From: a virus
Virus record (IMG/VR): IMGVR_UViG_3300026533_000007
Coordinates: 1-44,283 of that record
Length of the DNA stretch: 44,283 nucleotides
Strand: one strand, 5' to 3'
The position numbers were made by a program, and so were the translations under genes. The notes below the pieces were generated by a model. That model did no database searches. It saw only the letters and a list, made by a program, of their open reading frames with translations, and had not been told where the DNA came from. This document shows positions 1 to 6,984 of this stretch, one piece after another. The number at the start of each line of letters is the position of its first letter. The stretch's first letter is position 1.

Positions 1-278
1 TACCACTACCATTAGTTGCTTTTTTAAAGCCTGACACAATAGATGAGTACTACACTATACCTGAGTACTTAGCTACAATGAACCAAACAGTAGAGAGATA
101 CTCTAATGATGGAGTATACTTCTTAAAGGGATTTGGTTTCAACATAGATGGTTTAGATGAACTTAGACTACTACTACCTGATTGGGGATTAACAGAGAAT
201 GTAAACTTCTTTATATACTCTCATCCAGAAGCATTAGAAGAGTTAGCTAAACCTGAGTGGAACACAGAGGAGCCCTAA
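1..278 (+). CDS. C-terminal part of a tail-fibre/LamG-like protein (5' end off the window)
   Basis: The frame beginning at base 3 is open from the left edge to the TAA at 276-278, giving about 92 residues. An internal ATG lies at 78 but has no Shine-Dalgarno in front of it, so the true start is probably upstream. The end of the protein (FFIYSHPEALEELAKPEW) resembles the end of LamG-type phage fibre proteins, where a short phrase about a NxxPE turn follows the last strand. If the window edges are joined, base 44283 plus bases 1-2 make one codon and the frame runs straight on from the gene at 43191, giving one protein of about 456 residues. Gene position before the terminase fits a fibre or receptor-binding protein. 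The family assignment is an inference. Confidence 0.6.
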   Translation, partial: PLPLVAFLKPDTIDEYYTIPEYLATMNQTVERYSNDGVYFLKGFGFNIDGLDELRLLLPDWGLTENVNFFIYSHPEALEELAKPEWNTEEP

Positions 279-329
279 GAGGCTCTACAAGCTCTTATAG
301 AGTCTATCCATACTAATAGGTGGGTAGGT

Positions 330-375
330 TCTGATAAGACCTTTAAGGGTGCTTAAAATGATGCTGAGAGGCATA
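330..375 (+). promoter_or_regulatory. Repeated intergenic element, copy 1 (upstream of terL)
   Basis: GATAAG, then CCTTTAAGGG, CTTAAAA and CTGAG, just before the terminase gene. The same order of words is found at 4610-4653 and, in part, at 34849-34871. The CCTTTAAGGG part can form a short hairpin. It may be an RNA-processing site or a second class of promoter; the function is not shown by the sequence. Confidence 0.4.
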
Positions 376-392
376 GAAGGAGGAGAGAAGAA

Positions 393-2075
393 ATGAGTAA
401 AGGATTAAGTGAAGAAGATAAAGCATTAAGCTTATTAATGAATAGTTTCCCAGCATATTTAGATTATGTATATAGTAATATTGGTCTACCTAATAGTACA
501 CCACTACAACAAAGACTGGCTGAGATAGTAGGAGCTAATCCTAATAGAATAATATTAGAAGCAGCTAGAGGGACAGGCAAGAGTTGGATAGGGGCTATAT
601 ACACTACTTGGAGACTCTTAAGGAACTCAGATGAGAAGATAATAGTAGTATCAGCAAGTGGACCTAAAGCTATAGAGATTGCTACCTTCATTAGAAGACT
701 CTTTGAAGAAGTACCACTACTTAGACACTTAAGACCTAGTAAGCAGGATAGAGATAGTGTATTAAGCTTTGATGTAGCAGGATGTAAGGTAGCTATTGCT
801 CCTTCTGTATCTGCACAAGGTATAGGCAGTCAGTTAACAGGTAAGAGAGCTAGTCTTGTATTAGCAGATGATATAGAGGTACCAGCTAATAGTGCTACTG
901 AGATGATGAGGGAGAAGTTAATTAATCAAGCTAAGGAGTTTGAGGATTTACTAATACCAGAATTAAAGAGTAATATAGTATGTCTAGGTACACCACAGAG
1001 TATGGAGAGTGTATACAATAAGATGCCATACACTACAGTAGTACTACCAGCACAAGTACCAGAAGATGAGTCAGTATATGAAGGCAAGTTAGACCCTTGG
1101 GTTATGTTACAAGGTAAAGCAGGTGAGGCTACAGATAAGATAAGATTTCCTAAAGAAGTATTAGTAGAGAGACAAGCATTTAAGGGTATGGCTTCTTATA
1201 AGCTTCAATATATGTTAGATACAACATTAAGTGATGCTGAGAGATTTCCTCTTAAGCAGTCTGATATGATAGTACACCCAGTAGACTCAGAAGAGGCTCC
1301 TATGACTATAGCTTATACAGGTAGTAAAGAATATAGTATTGATATACCTAACTTAGGCTTTACAGGTGATAGACACCATAGACCACTTAGAATATCTAGT
1401 GATACAATGAAGTATGATAAGAAGATTATGGCTATTGACCCATCAGGTTCAGGTATGGATGAAACTACATACTGTGTTATAGGCATACTAAGTGGTAATG
1501 CTTATGTTATAGATTGGGGAGGTACTAAGAAAGGCTTTAGTGATGAGGCTCTAATGATACTATCTCTTAAGGCTAAGGAACATAAGGTTAATGAAATAGT
1601 ACCTGAGAAGAACTATGGTGGTGGTATGTTTACAGAGCTATTTAGGAAGATGTTAACTAAGGTATATCCTTGTACTATAATAGATGACTTTATGGTTAAG
1701 GGGCAGAAGGAGAAGAGGATTATAGATAATATAGCCCCTATCTTGACTAACCATCAACTTATCTTTAATGAGGATAGAGTTAGGAGTGAGATAGAGTGGG
1801 TACAGAAGAACCCAGCAGATAACTTACAATATAGTCTTATGTATCAGTTAACTCATATGACTTATGATAAAGGGTGTATACCACATGATGATAGAATAGA
1901 TTGTCTGGCTATAGGTTGTCAGTATATAAGTGATATGGTAGTAGTAAATGCTGAGAGTAGACTAGATGCTATCAAGGAGCAGGAGATGATGGACTGGCTT
2001 AATGATAAGATATACTCTACAGCTAGATTAGGTGGTACTAGTAGACTTGGAGGTAGTAGTAGGTTCCTAAGGTAA
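393..2075 (+). CDS. Terminase large subunit (T7 gp19-like)
   Basis: The 560-residue protein is close to the 586 residues of T7 gp19. It is the ATP-driven motor and nuclease that packages the DNA concatemer into the prohead. The Walker A loop AARGTGKS is at about residues 57-64, the Walker B segment LVLADDIE at about 155-162, and the RNase H-like nuclease centre shows AIDPSGSG near 347 and DDRIDCLAI near 499. The start ATG follows GAAGGAGGAGAG, a strong ribosome binding site. It lies after a fibre gene and before a long non-coding region, as T7 gene 19 does at the right end of the T7 map. The partner small subunit is probably the gene at 41560, so the two subunits are separated by fibre and lysis genes. 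Confidence 0.95.
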   Translation: MSKGLSEEDKALSLLMNSFPAYLDYVYSNIGLPNSTPLQQRLAEIVGANPNRIILEAARGTGKSWIGAIYTTWRLLRNSDEKIIVVSASGPKAIEIATFIRRLFEEVPLLRHLRPSKQDRDSVLSFDVAGCKVAIAPSVSAQGIGSQLTGKRASLVLADDIEVPANSATEMMREKLINQAKEFEDLLIPELKSNIVCLGTPQSMESVYNKMPYTTVVLPAQVPEDESVYEGKLDPWVMLQGKAGEATDKIRFPKEVLVERQAFKGMASYKLQYMLDTTLSDAERFPLKQSDMIVHPVDSEEAPMTIAYTGSKEYSIDIPNLGFTGDRHHRPLRISSDTMKYDKKIMAIDPSGSGMDETTYCVIGILSGNAYVIDWGGTKKGFSDEALMILSLKAKEHKVNEIVPEKNYGGGMFTELFRKMLTKVYPCTIIDDFMVKGQKEKRIIDNIAPILTNHQLIFNEDRVRSEIEWVQKNPADNLQYSLMYQLTHMTYDKGCIPHDDRIDCLAIGCQYISDMVVVNAESRLDAIKEQEMMDWLNDKIYSTARLGGTSRLGGSSRFLR

Positions 2076-2117
2076 GGGACTGTGTAGGAAGGTCCAAGCC
2101 TACTTAGGACAAGCCTG

Positions 2118-2140
2118 TGTAGGAAGTCTACAAAAAATAC
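2118..2140 (+). promoter_or_regulatory. Putative phage RNA polymerase promoter, copy 1
   Basis: This is one of four exact 23-bp copies (2118, 4947, 12232, 23638), all on the + strand and all outside or at the very end of genes. It has arms TGTAG and CTACA around GAAGT, then an A-run and ATAC. Downstream bases are purine-rich (AGAAAGAG). Size, placement and the AT-rich part before a purine start fit a single-subunit polymerase promoter. This copy lies just after terL. Confidence 0.65.
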
Positions 2141-2233
2141 AGAAAGAGTAAAGAACTTCTGGAATATTCCTCTGAGAGCCAGGGGTTTTAAGGGGAATAG
2201 AGGTATAGAAGGAGTACTCTTAGAGGGGCTTGA

Positions 2234-2335
2234 ATGGAGAAGTATTACAAATATCTCAGTGGTGTCTTTTATGGGCTCCCTACTAGCTACTCCCCCCATA
2301 GGGGCTACTTCAAAGGTTATCTACCTGTTATCTAA
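2234..2335 (+). CDS. Possible 33-residue ORF after terL
   Basis: An ATG at 2234 opens a short frame ending in TAA at 2333-2335, coding an aromatic-rich peptide that begins MEKYYKYLSGVFYG. AGAGGGG lies upstream at a short distance, a weak ribosome binding site. T7 has a very small gene (19.5) in the same place, but no similarity can be claimed. It may be chance. Confidence 0.2.
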   Translation: MEKYYKYLSGVFYGLPTSYSPHRGYFKGYLPVI

Positions 2336-2430
2336 CTGTTACTACCTATACTATTACTATTACTACCTATACCTATACTACCTATACTGTTACTACCTAT
2401 ACTACCTATACCTATACTACCTATACCTTA
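2335..2430. repeat. Low-complexity tandem repeat of CTATACTAC-type units
   Basis: Words of the type ACTACCTATACCTATACTACC are repeated for about 95 bases, with units CTATAC, TACTAC and TTACTAC mixed. A reading frame crossing it would code almost only Tyr and Leu, which argues against a gene. Its place between terminase and early promoters recalls the short tandem arrays near the ends of T7 DNA. Confidence 0.75.
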
Positions 2431-2450
2431 GTAAGTTACTATAGTATATA

Positions 2451-2502
2451 TTGTTATTACCTTTTGTTATTACCTTTTGTTATTACCTTTTGTTATTACC
2501 TT
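2451..2502. repeat. Four exact tandem copies of a 13-bp unit
   Basis: The unit TTGTTATTACCTT occurs four times in perfect tandem. Together with the preceding CTATAC-type array it makes a repeat zone of about 170 bases. T7-like genomes often carry short tandem arrays next to their terminal repeats; that role here is inferred. Confidence 0.9.
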
Positions 2503-2815
2503 ATGCTAGGACTATTACCCCCTTGTTTCTATTTACTATCTGTTTACTTTATTTGGTATACACACTAAACTACTACCAACTCATTTTAAGAGGGTACTAC
2601 TACAGATACACCCTAAACTTAAGCCATTAAGCCCTTATTTCTTACTTTCTATTATTTGTATACCTCTTATATTAATTCTAAGGGGGCTACAAGAGCATAA
2701 CTACACTATACACACTCTAACATACTCTAAAACACCTATATAACCTTAAAGCTCTTATATACTTAGTTGCTGGTTTGTGTATCTACTGGAAATATACTTG
2801 TTTACCTTTTGTTTA

Positions 2816-2889
2816 CTTACTTACTATATAATATACTTACTTAAGCATCTTAGATGTGAGAGTTAGGACTAGGATAGGTAACAAAGAGA
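2816..2889 (+). repeat. 74-bp direct repeat, copy 1, with a TATAAT box
   Basis: These 74 bases recur at 3038-3111 with a single difference (A for G at the eleventh base). The unit contains TATAATATAC (TATAAT at 2827-2832), followed by a leader with a CATC/GATG hairpin and GGATAGGTAACAAAGAGA. There is no good -35 box at normal distance. Duplicated promoter-plus-leader units fit a tandem early host promoter. Confidence 0.85.
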
Positions 2890-3037
2890 GATAAGGATAA
2901 ATAATGTTTGACATTAGAAACATAGTGAGTTATATAATAGTTATTTGTTTAGCTTATATATACTACTCATTAAGCTTATAACATATAGGTTAATCACTGG
3001 ATTGACTTATTATGTTATATTTTAAGAGGGCTTTAAG

Positions 3038-3111
3038 CTTACTTACTGTATAATATACTTACTTAAGCATCTTAGATGTGAGAGTTAGGACTAGGATAGG
3101 TAACAAAGAGA
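3038..3111 (+). repeat. 74-bp direct repeat, copy 2, with a TATAAT box
   Basis: This is the second copy of the unit at 2816-2889, 222 bases downstream. TATAAT is at 3049-3054. The sequences outside the 74 bases differ, so the borders of the duplication are sharp. Confidence 0.85.
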
Positions 3112-3162
3112 AACTTAAAGGCACTTAGGGGTTAATCCTTAAGCATACTTTAAGCTTTATTA

Positions 3163-3171
3163 TGTTATAAT
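3163..3171 (+). promoter_or_regulatory. Extended -10 host-type promoter (TGTTATAAT)
   Basis: TG, one base, then a perfect TATAAT at 3166-3171. The -35 region about 17 bases upstream is poor, which is tolerated in extended -10 promoters. With the two TATAAT boxes at 2827 and 3049 it gives three candidate early promoters in about 350 bases, similar to the T7 A1-A3 cluster. Confidence 0.5.
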
Positions 3172-3378
3172 CTACAAGACCAAACGATTAAGTCTATAAA
3201 CTGTAGCTACTCATAAGAGTAATAAGTAACACAACAACAATAGTTTATTACTACACTTAGTAGTTATATATCTAAGATAAGCAAAGTATATAAGTCTTAT
3301 AAGCAATATATAATGAAGAGGGTTAGTAGATAATAGTAAGCTATATAGTGTCTTATTATGTTAGAGTAATATTAACAG

Positions 3379-3438
3379 CTTTGATAGAGAGTTATTTACT
3401 ATACTTTTAGTACTGATAACTCTACTCTATCTATAAAG
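3379..3438 (+). ncRNA. Long hairpin in the early leader
   Basis: GATAGAGAGTTAT (3383-3395) pairs with ATAACTCT plus CTATC (3416-3431) over 13 base pairs with a 3-nt bulge; CTTT/AAAG can extend the base and TACT/AGTA lies in the loop. There is no T-tract, so it is not a normal terminator. T7 early RNA is cut by RNase III at such hairpins; an equal role here is inferred. Confidence 0.5.
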
Positions 3439-3552
3439 TGACCTTGACATTGATGTACTGAGAGGGTGAAAACCTCCATGAAGTAACTAGGTTTAATATT
3501 GTATAAGTAGGATATATGTGTGTATATCGTGACAACTTATAAGGGAGCCAGC

Positions 3553-3615
3553 ATGAGCCATAGCTGGATAGGTGGACTATTACCTGATGAATTAAAAGTA
3601 GGCTACTATATGTAG
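3553..3615 (+). CDS. Possible 20-residue leader peptide
   Basis: ATG at 3553 follows AAGGGAGCCAGC and codes MSHSWIGGLLPDELKVGYYM before a TAG. The start codon itself lies in the loop of a CCAGC/GCTGG hairpin. It could be a real micro-gene or a leader, or chance; no family is recognised. Confidence 0.25.
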   Translation: MSHSWIGGLLPDELKVGYYM

Positions 3616-3666
3616 CATTATGCCTATAAAGTAGGTATATAATACATATATAAGGAGAATATTATT

Positions 3667-3864
3667 ATGACATATAATGATATGATGAGAGAGTATAAAG
3701 TTAAAGGTGGTAAGGTAACAGTGTGCCCTACTAAGTATAACAATGATAGTGTTAATGTGAATAGTAATACCAGTAAAGGCAGAGTAATTCACTATAGGAA
3801 TAGACAGAAACTAATTATGGCTGGAGTGTGTGAAGAAAATACTAATATGAAGTATTATAAGTAA
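3667..3864 (+). CDS. Small early protein, unknown
   Basis: The 65-residue basic protein (MTYNDMMREYKVKGGKVTVCPTKYNN...) starts at an ATG preceded by ATAAGGAGAATATTATT, a good ribosome binding site. It is the first convincing gene downstream of the early promoter region and so probably one of the first proteins made. There is one Cys pair-free, lysine-rich sequence with no membrane segment. T7 genes in this place take over host functions (gp0.3, gp0.4 and others), but no similarity is seen. An antisense frame over the same bases lacks a ribosome binding site and was not accepted. Confidence 0.65.
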   Translation: MTYNDMMREYKVKGGKVTVCPTKYNNDSVNVNSNTSKGRVIHYRNRQKLIMAGVCEENTNMKYYK

Positions 3865-3968
3865 ATGGTTTCAGTCTATACTATAAAAAAGTAAGTGCTT
3901 AGTATCCTATTAGTAGGGTACTTTAGTGCCTATTAGGTACAATATTTTATAAATCAGGAGGTAACATA

Positions 3969-4550
3969 ATGTTATCAATTAAATTCAAGTCACAAGTGGC
4001 TTCAGTACAGGCAAGTAGTATAAGTTTAGACACCACAAGTAAGCAATTATTCACATTAGCACATAATGAGTTTATTAAGGTGTCAAGTGAGAATATTAAG
4101 GCTCTAAGAAAGGATATGAATGCATATCTAAAGGATACAATCAAATCAGACAGTATCAGAGCTGGTGTAAGTAGAGTTCTTAATGTATCTCAGAAGTATA
4201 GTGAGTTAAAAGTAATAACATACCTAAATGACCTTACTTATGAGAATATTAAGGGGGCTATTACATTATTATCTTATATAGATAGAGAATATGAGGATAA
4301 AAGTATACTAAAGAGTGTTAAAAGTAAGCTTAGTAAGGTAAAAAACAAGGACTTTGCATATAATAACAACTTTAGAACTAAACTGATAGAGTTAAAACAA
4401 GAGTATAAAGTAGCAATAACAGAAGAGGGAACAGTAGTTAAATTATCTTATGATAAAATAGCTACCTCTGTTAATAGTATGTCCCAGGAAGAGCTTAATA
4501 AACTACTGGGTTTAGTCTCTAGTAAAATAATCTCAGAGGAGGTAGCCTAA
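3969..4550 (+). CDS. Early protein of 193 residues, unknown
   Basis: The start ATG follows CAGGAGGTAACATA, an almost ideal Shine-Dalgarno. The protein is Lys/Ser-rich, mostly predicted helical, with regular spacing of Ile/Leu (for example LRKDMNAYLKDTIKSD and MSQEELNKLLGLVSSKI), and no Cys, membrane segment or known motif. A hairpin TACCC-TATAT-GGGTA follows the stop at 4559-4573. Its place in the early block suggests a host take-over or phage-specific role; nothing firmer can be said. Confidence 0.8.
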   Translation: MLSIKFKSQVASVQASSISLDTTSKQLFTLAHNEFIKVSSENIKALRKDMNAYLKDTIKSDSIRAGVSRVLNVSQKYSELKVITYLNDLTYENIKGAITLLSYIDREYEDKSILKSVKSKLSKVKNKDFAYNNNFRTKLIELKQEYKVAITEEGTVVKLSYDKIATSVNSMSQEELNKLLGLVSSKIISEEVA

Positions 4551-4596
4551 CCTATAGTTACCCTATATGGGTATAAAGTAGTAAGTAGTATTAATG

Positions 4597-4653
4597 TGTA
4601 GGTAACTACAGATAAGCCCTTTAAGGGCACTTAAAAGGACTCTGAGGAGGGTA
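4597..4653 (+). promoter_or_regulatory. Repeated intergenic element, copy 2
   Basis: TGTAGGTAACTACAGATAAG leads into the hairpin GCCC-TTTAA-GGGC, then CTTAAAAGGACTCTGAGGAGG, whose end serves as the ribosome binding site of the gene at 4656. The first part looks like a diverged form of the 23-bp putative promoter (TGTAGG...CTACA). Copies of the second part lie upstream of terL (330-375) and at 34849-34871. Confidence 0.4.
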
Positions 4654-4655
4654 TA

Positions 4656-4817
4656 ATGAGAACAACAGATAAAGAACTAACAAAAGAAGAGATTTATAAG
4701 TTAAAGAGTGAGATTGATAAGTTAGAAGATAGCTTAGAGGATGATACATCACTACCAACTTGGAGTATAGTATTAATAGTTGTAGGCTGTTATGCATTAG
4801 TAAGAGTATTAGCTTAA
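4656..4817 (+). CDS. Small membrane protein, 53 residues
   Basis: The ATG follows CTGAGGAGGGTATA. Residues 1-31 are charged and helical (KEEIYKLKSEIDKLEDSLEDD, a likely short coiled coil); residues 35-53 (WSIVLIVVGCYALVRVLA) form one membrane segment at the C terminus. This is a tail-anchored arrangement with the charged part in the cytoplasm. Unknown role; it lies in a group of tiny early membrane proteins (see 5186). Confidence 0.65.
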   Translation: MRTTDKELTKEEIYKLKSEIDKLEDSLEDDTSLPTWSIVLIVVGCYALVRVLA

Positions 4818-4946
4818 TGTTTAAATATATTGATAAGAGTATAGTATATATAAGTAATAAGTATACAACAATAATATATTGGTTACACTATAAAGGCTAT
4901 ATGTAGGTAGTAAATAAGAGGATAAAAGTGTTACAATAAGTAACAA

Positions 4947-4969
4947 TGTAGGAAGTCTACAAAAAATAC
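4947..4969 (+). promoter_or_regulatory. Putative phage RNA polymerase promoter, copy 2
   Basis: This is an exact copy of the 23-bp element described at 2118. It lies in the 213-base gap between 4817 and 5031, so it would drive the operon with the amidoligase genes and the polymerase gene. The bases after the element (CCCTAG) differ most from the other copies. Confidence 0.65.
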
Positions 4970-5030
4970 CCCTAGAAAAACACTTAGGGAGTTAACAACA
5001 ACAACAACTACCTGAGGAGGTAATAATAAT

Positions 5031-5186
5031 ATGAGTAAGCAAAGACATAATCAAAAGATAGATGCAGAGTTTGTAGGAATGAAAGGTTGGGAGAGACAGT
5101 ATCTTAAGAAGAGTATAAGTTATGGTCACTTAGATGCCCCTAAAGGTACTAAGAAACAACATAATAGATATAAAGAGAGTAAGTAA
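5031..5186 (+). CDS. Small basic protein, 51 residues
   Basis: The ATG follows CCTGAGGAGGTAATAATA, a strong ribosome binding site. The protein is rich in Lys, Arg and His (MSKQRHNQKIDAEFVGMKGW...) with no Cys and no membrane segment, and ends in a Lys-rich tail. The stop codon overlaps the start of the next gene (TAATG), which suggests translational coupling. No family is recognised; a nucleic-acid contact is possible from charge only. Confidence 0.6.
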   Translation: MSKQRHNQKIDAEFVGMKGWERQYLKKSISYGHLDAPKGTKKQHNRYKESK

Positions 5187-5281
5187 TGTATACACCATTA
5201 GGTAATGAGTATATAATATTAGCTGTAGTAGCTTTATTAGGTAGTATACTCTTATTAGAATTATATGGTAAGGAGTATTAA
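5186..5281 (+). CDS. Tiny membrane protein, 31 residues
   Basis: The start overlaps the stop of the upstream gene and the stop touches the next start. Residues 9-25 (YIILAVVALLGSILLLEL) form a single membrane helix with short tails. Too short for automatic gene calls but tightly packed between two coupled genes, which supports it. The upstream gene's last codons and AGAGTAAG give a moderate ribosome binding site. Unknown role. Confidence 0.5.
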   Translation: MYTPLGNEYIILAVVALLGSILLLELYGKEY

Positions 5282-5533
5282 ATGGTTTCAATAAAGAGAG
5301 CAAAAATAGGAGATAGAGTTAGACTTCTATGTGATATAGATGAAATAGGTATAAAGGGGCAAGTGGTAAAGATAGTAGAGTTTGCAACTGAATATCCAAG
5401 CAATGATGGAGGAGATTGTCCTTTATTCCTTGAGACTGTTAAGGGACATCATTCAAGTAGATATGCACCCTTTAGAAGAAGATATGAATTAATAAACAAC
5501 ACACTTACTGTAGGAGGTAAATTAATATGCTAG
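5282..5533 (+). CDS. Small SH3-like beta protein ending in VGGKLIC
   Basis: The 83-residue protein starts with RAKIGDRVRLLCD, a pattern typical of small SH3/KOW-type beta barrels, then a KGQVVKIVEF strand. AAGGAG precedes the ATG by 8 bases. The last residues VGGKLIC are coded by GTAGGAGGTAAATTAATATGC, so they contain the ribosome binding site of the amidoligase gene that starts 6 bases before this stop. The gene at 9543 has the same plan (KIGDKVRL at the start, VGGKLLE at the end), so these two are probably relatives. Function unknown. Confidence 0.75.
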   Translation: MVSIKRAKIGDRVRLLCDIDEIGIKGQVVKIVEFATEYPSNDGGDCPLFLETVKGHHSSRYAPFRRRYELINNTLTVGGKLIC

Positions 5534-6942
5534 ATTATAAAATAAAGTTAAAGACAGAGAGACAGATAGCTAAGTTATGCTATGAGACAGAAGATGGTAA
5601 ATTAGGAGAAGATGGTATAGCCTATAACTCTGCCCTTATAGCTGAGCATAACTTTAGAGAGAGTATAGTAGTAGGTGTATTACCTTATGGTGAGGCAGGA
5701 GATGAGCAGTATGGTTTCCTTCTTCAGAATTTTGCAGGTGCTAAGCTAGTTGTACACCTTGATTGGATTGGTAAGGTAGAAGGTATCCCTATAGATATGC
5801 AACATAAGTTTAGTGATGTAGAAGTACAAGTAAACTATAAGTATATGATTAACACTACTACTGGTGAGCTTGTTAATATTGATGAGCTCCATAAGTGTAA
5901 TACTTGTGGTGGTATTACTACTCTTAAGCTTGATGAAGACACAATAATGTGTAAGACTTGTCAAGAGGAACTCACAACTAACAATGGCTACTCATATAGA
6001 CCTAAGTATAACTTCTTAGGTACACAGATACCTGCTGATAAGGATACACCAGTATGGTATGGCTTAGAAGTTGAGGTATCAACTGATAGAGGAGAGTTAG
6101 CTAAGTTTATGTACAAGCATAAGAAGAGTGTATTCCTTAAGTCTGATAGTTCTATCTGTGGGAGGGGATACCAGACTGAAATAGTTAGCCACCCTCATAG
6201 TTTCAGTGAACTTATGAAGAAAGGTAGTTGGTTAGAGGGTATGAGTAATGTTCCTGCTGAGGAGAGAAAGGAGAATGGGTGTCATATACATATTAGTCGT
6301 AGTGCCTTTAAAGATGATAAACACTATAGCCTATTCTACTTCCTTATGCATAAGATGGAGGATGTATCTACTATAGTAGGAGGAAGAGCTCTAACTGACT
6401 ACTGCCAGCTACTTCCTAGTGGTAAGATACATAGTAAGAAGAATGGAAGTACATCAGGTAGAGGAAGAAGTCTATATCTTAATGAACAAAACTCTGATAC
6501 TATTGAAGCCCGTTTCTTTAAGGGGACTAACAAGACAGCTAACCTTAAGGCATATGTACAGTACTTAGAGTCTATTATTAAGTATACAGGATACCATAGT
6601 AAAGCAGTAAGTACTAATGGCTGGTTTGCATATATGACTAAAAAACCTAAGAAGTATGAAGAGCTTATAACAGTGCTTGCTGGTGTTTCTGTTGAGAGAA
6701 GCTCAGTTACTTTCAGAGAGCCTATACGGACTACAGTAACACTTAGAGCACTTAATATATTAAGACTAAAGGATGTAGTAGCTATTACTACTAAAGAGGG
6801 AAGAATATATGATAAAGTAGAGGTAAAGTATGCCCATTTTAGTGACAGAGGTATAAAAATTAAATATATAGATGAAGAAGAGTACTCAGGAACAACTTTT
6901 GTAAAGTTTAATACTATTAAAAGCATAGTGGTGGAGTCTTAG
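5527..6942 (+). CDS. Amidoligase (glutamine-synthetase-like COOH-NH2 ligase) with a zinc-ribbon insert
   Basis: The 471-residue protein has the marks of the putative amidoligase family: YGLEVEVS at 178-185, KSDSSI at 205-210, TEIVSHP at 217-223, GCHIHIS at 251-257 and TIEARFFKGT at 325-334. In this family the acidic and His residues bind metal and ATP to join a carboxyl group to an amine. In front is an N-terminal region of about 120 residues, and two CxxC pairs (Cys 124/127 and 142/145) form a zinc ribbon. The last 70 residues look beta-rich. The gene starts inside the end of the upstream gene with AGGAGGTAAATTAAT before ATG. The neighbours are an ATP-grasp ligase and a glutamine amidotransferase/GGCT protein. 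The chemistry is inferred from family; the substrate is unknown. Confidence 0.8.
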   Translation: MLDYKIKLKTERQIAKLCYETEDGKLGEDGIAYNSALIAEHNFRESIVVGVLPYGEAGDEQYGFLLQNFAGAKLVVHLDWIGKVEGIPIDMQHKFSDVEVQVNYKYMINTTTGELVNIDELHKCNTCGGITTLKLDEDTIMCKTCQEELTTNNGYSYRPKYNFLGTQIPADKDTPVWYGLEVEVSTDRGELAKFMYKHKKSVFLKSDSSICGRGYQTEIVSHPHSFSELMKKGSWLEGMSNVPAEERKENGCHIHISRSAFKDDKHYSLFYFLMHKMEDVSTIVGGRALTDYCQLLPSGKIHSKKNGSTSGRGRSLYLNEQNSDTIEARFFKGTNKTANLKAYVQYLESIIKYTGYHSKAVSTNGWFAYMTKKPKKYEELITVLAGVSVERSSVTFREPIRTTVTLRALNILRLKDVVAITTKEGRIYDKVEVKYAHFSDRGIKIKYIDEEEYSGTTFVKFNTIKSIVVES

Positions 6943-6984
6943 ATGTCTACTAAAGAATATCCAATAGGAGGTAAATTATTATGA
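6943..6984 (+). CDS. 13-residue micro-ORF MSTKEYPIGGKLL
   Basis: It starts directly after the amidoligase stop and ends in ATGA overlap with the next gene. Its last codons (GGA GGT AAA TTA TTA) are the ribosome binding site of the ATP-grasp gene and give the same GGKLL ending as the neighbouring small proteins. It may be the leftover of a small gene, or a reinitiation device. No separate ribosome binding site is clear (GGTGGAGTCT). Confidence 0.4.
   Translation: MSTKEYPIGGKLL

Larger units (their letters stand above)
2076..3666. other. 1.6 kb non-coding region: probable genome-end and early-promoter region
   Basis: There is no convincing gene in this stretch. In order it holds an exact 23-bp putative phage promoter (2118), a GGAATATTCC palindrome (about 2160), low-complexity tandem repeats (2335-2430 and 2451-2502), a 74-bp direct duplication with TATAAT boxes (2816 and 3038), an extended -10 box (3163-3171), and a structured leader with a long hairpin (3379-3438). 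In T7 the terminal repeat and the three strong host promoters lie between the terminase gene and the first early gene when the map is closed to a circle; this is the only place here that fits. No exact terminal repeat can be delimited from one copy. Confidence 0.6.

Noticed and set aside
2118-2140. 23-bp element as an intrinsic terminator
   Set aside because: The arms are only five bases and are followed by A, not T; on the other strand the T-run precedes the hairpin.
2259-2444. An open frame of Tyr/Leu repeats over the CTATAC array
   Set aside because: The composition simply reflects the tandem DNA repeat, there is no ribosome binding site, and the protein would be almost only Tyr and Leu.
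3444-3472. A TTGACA box (3444-3449) as part of a host promoter
   Set aside because: The bases at 17 spacing (TGAAAA) match a -10 box poorly.
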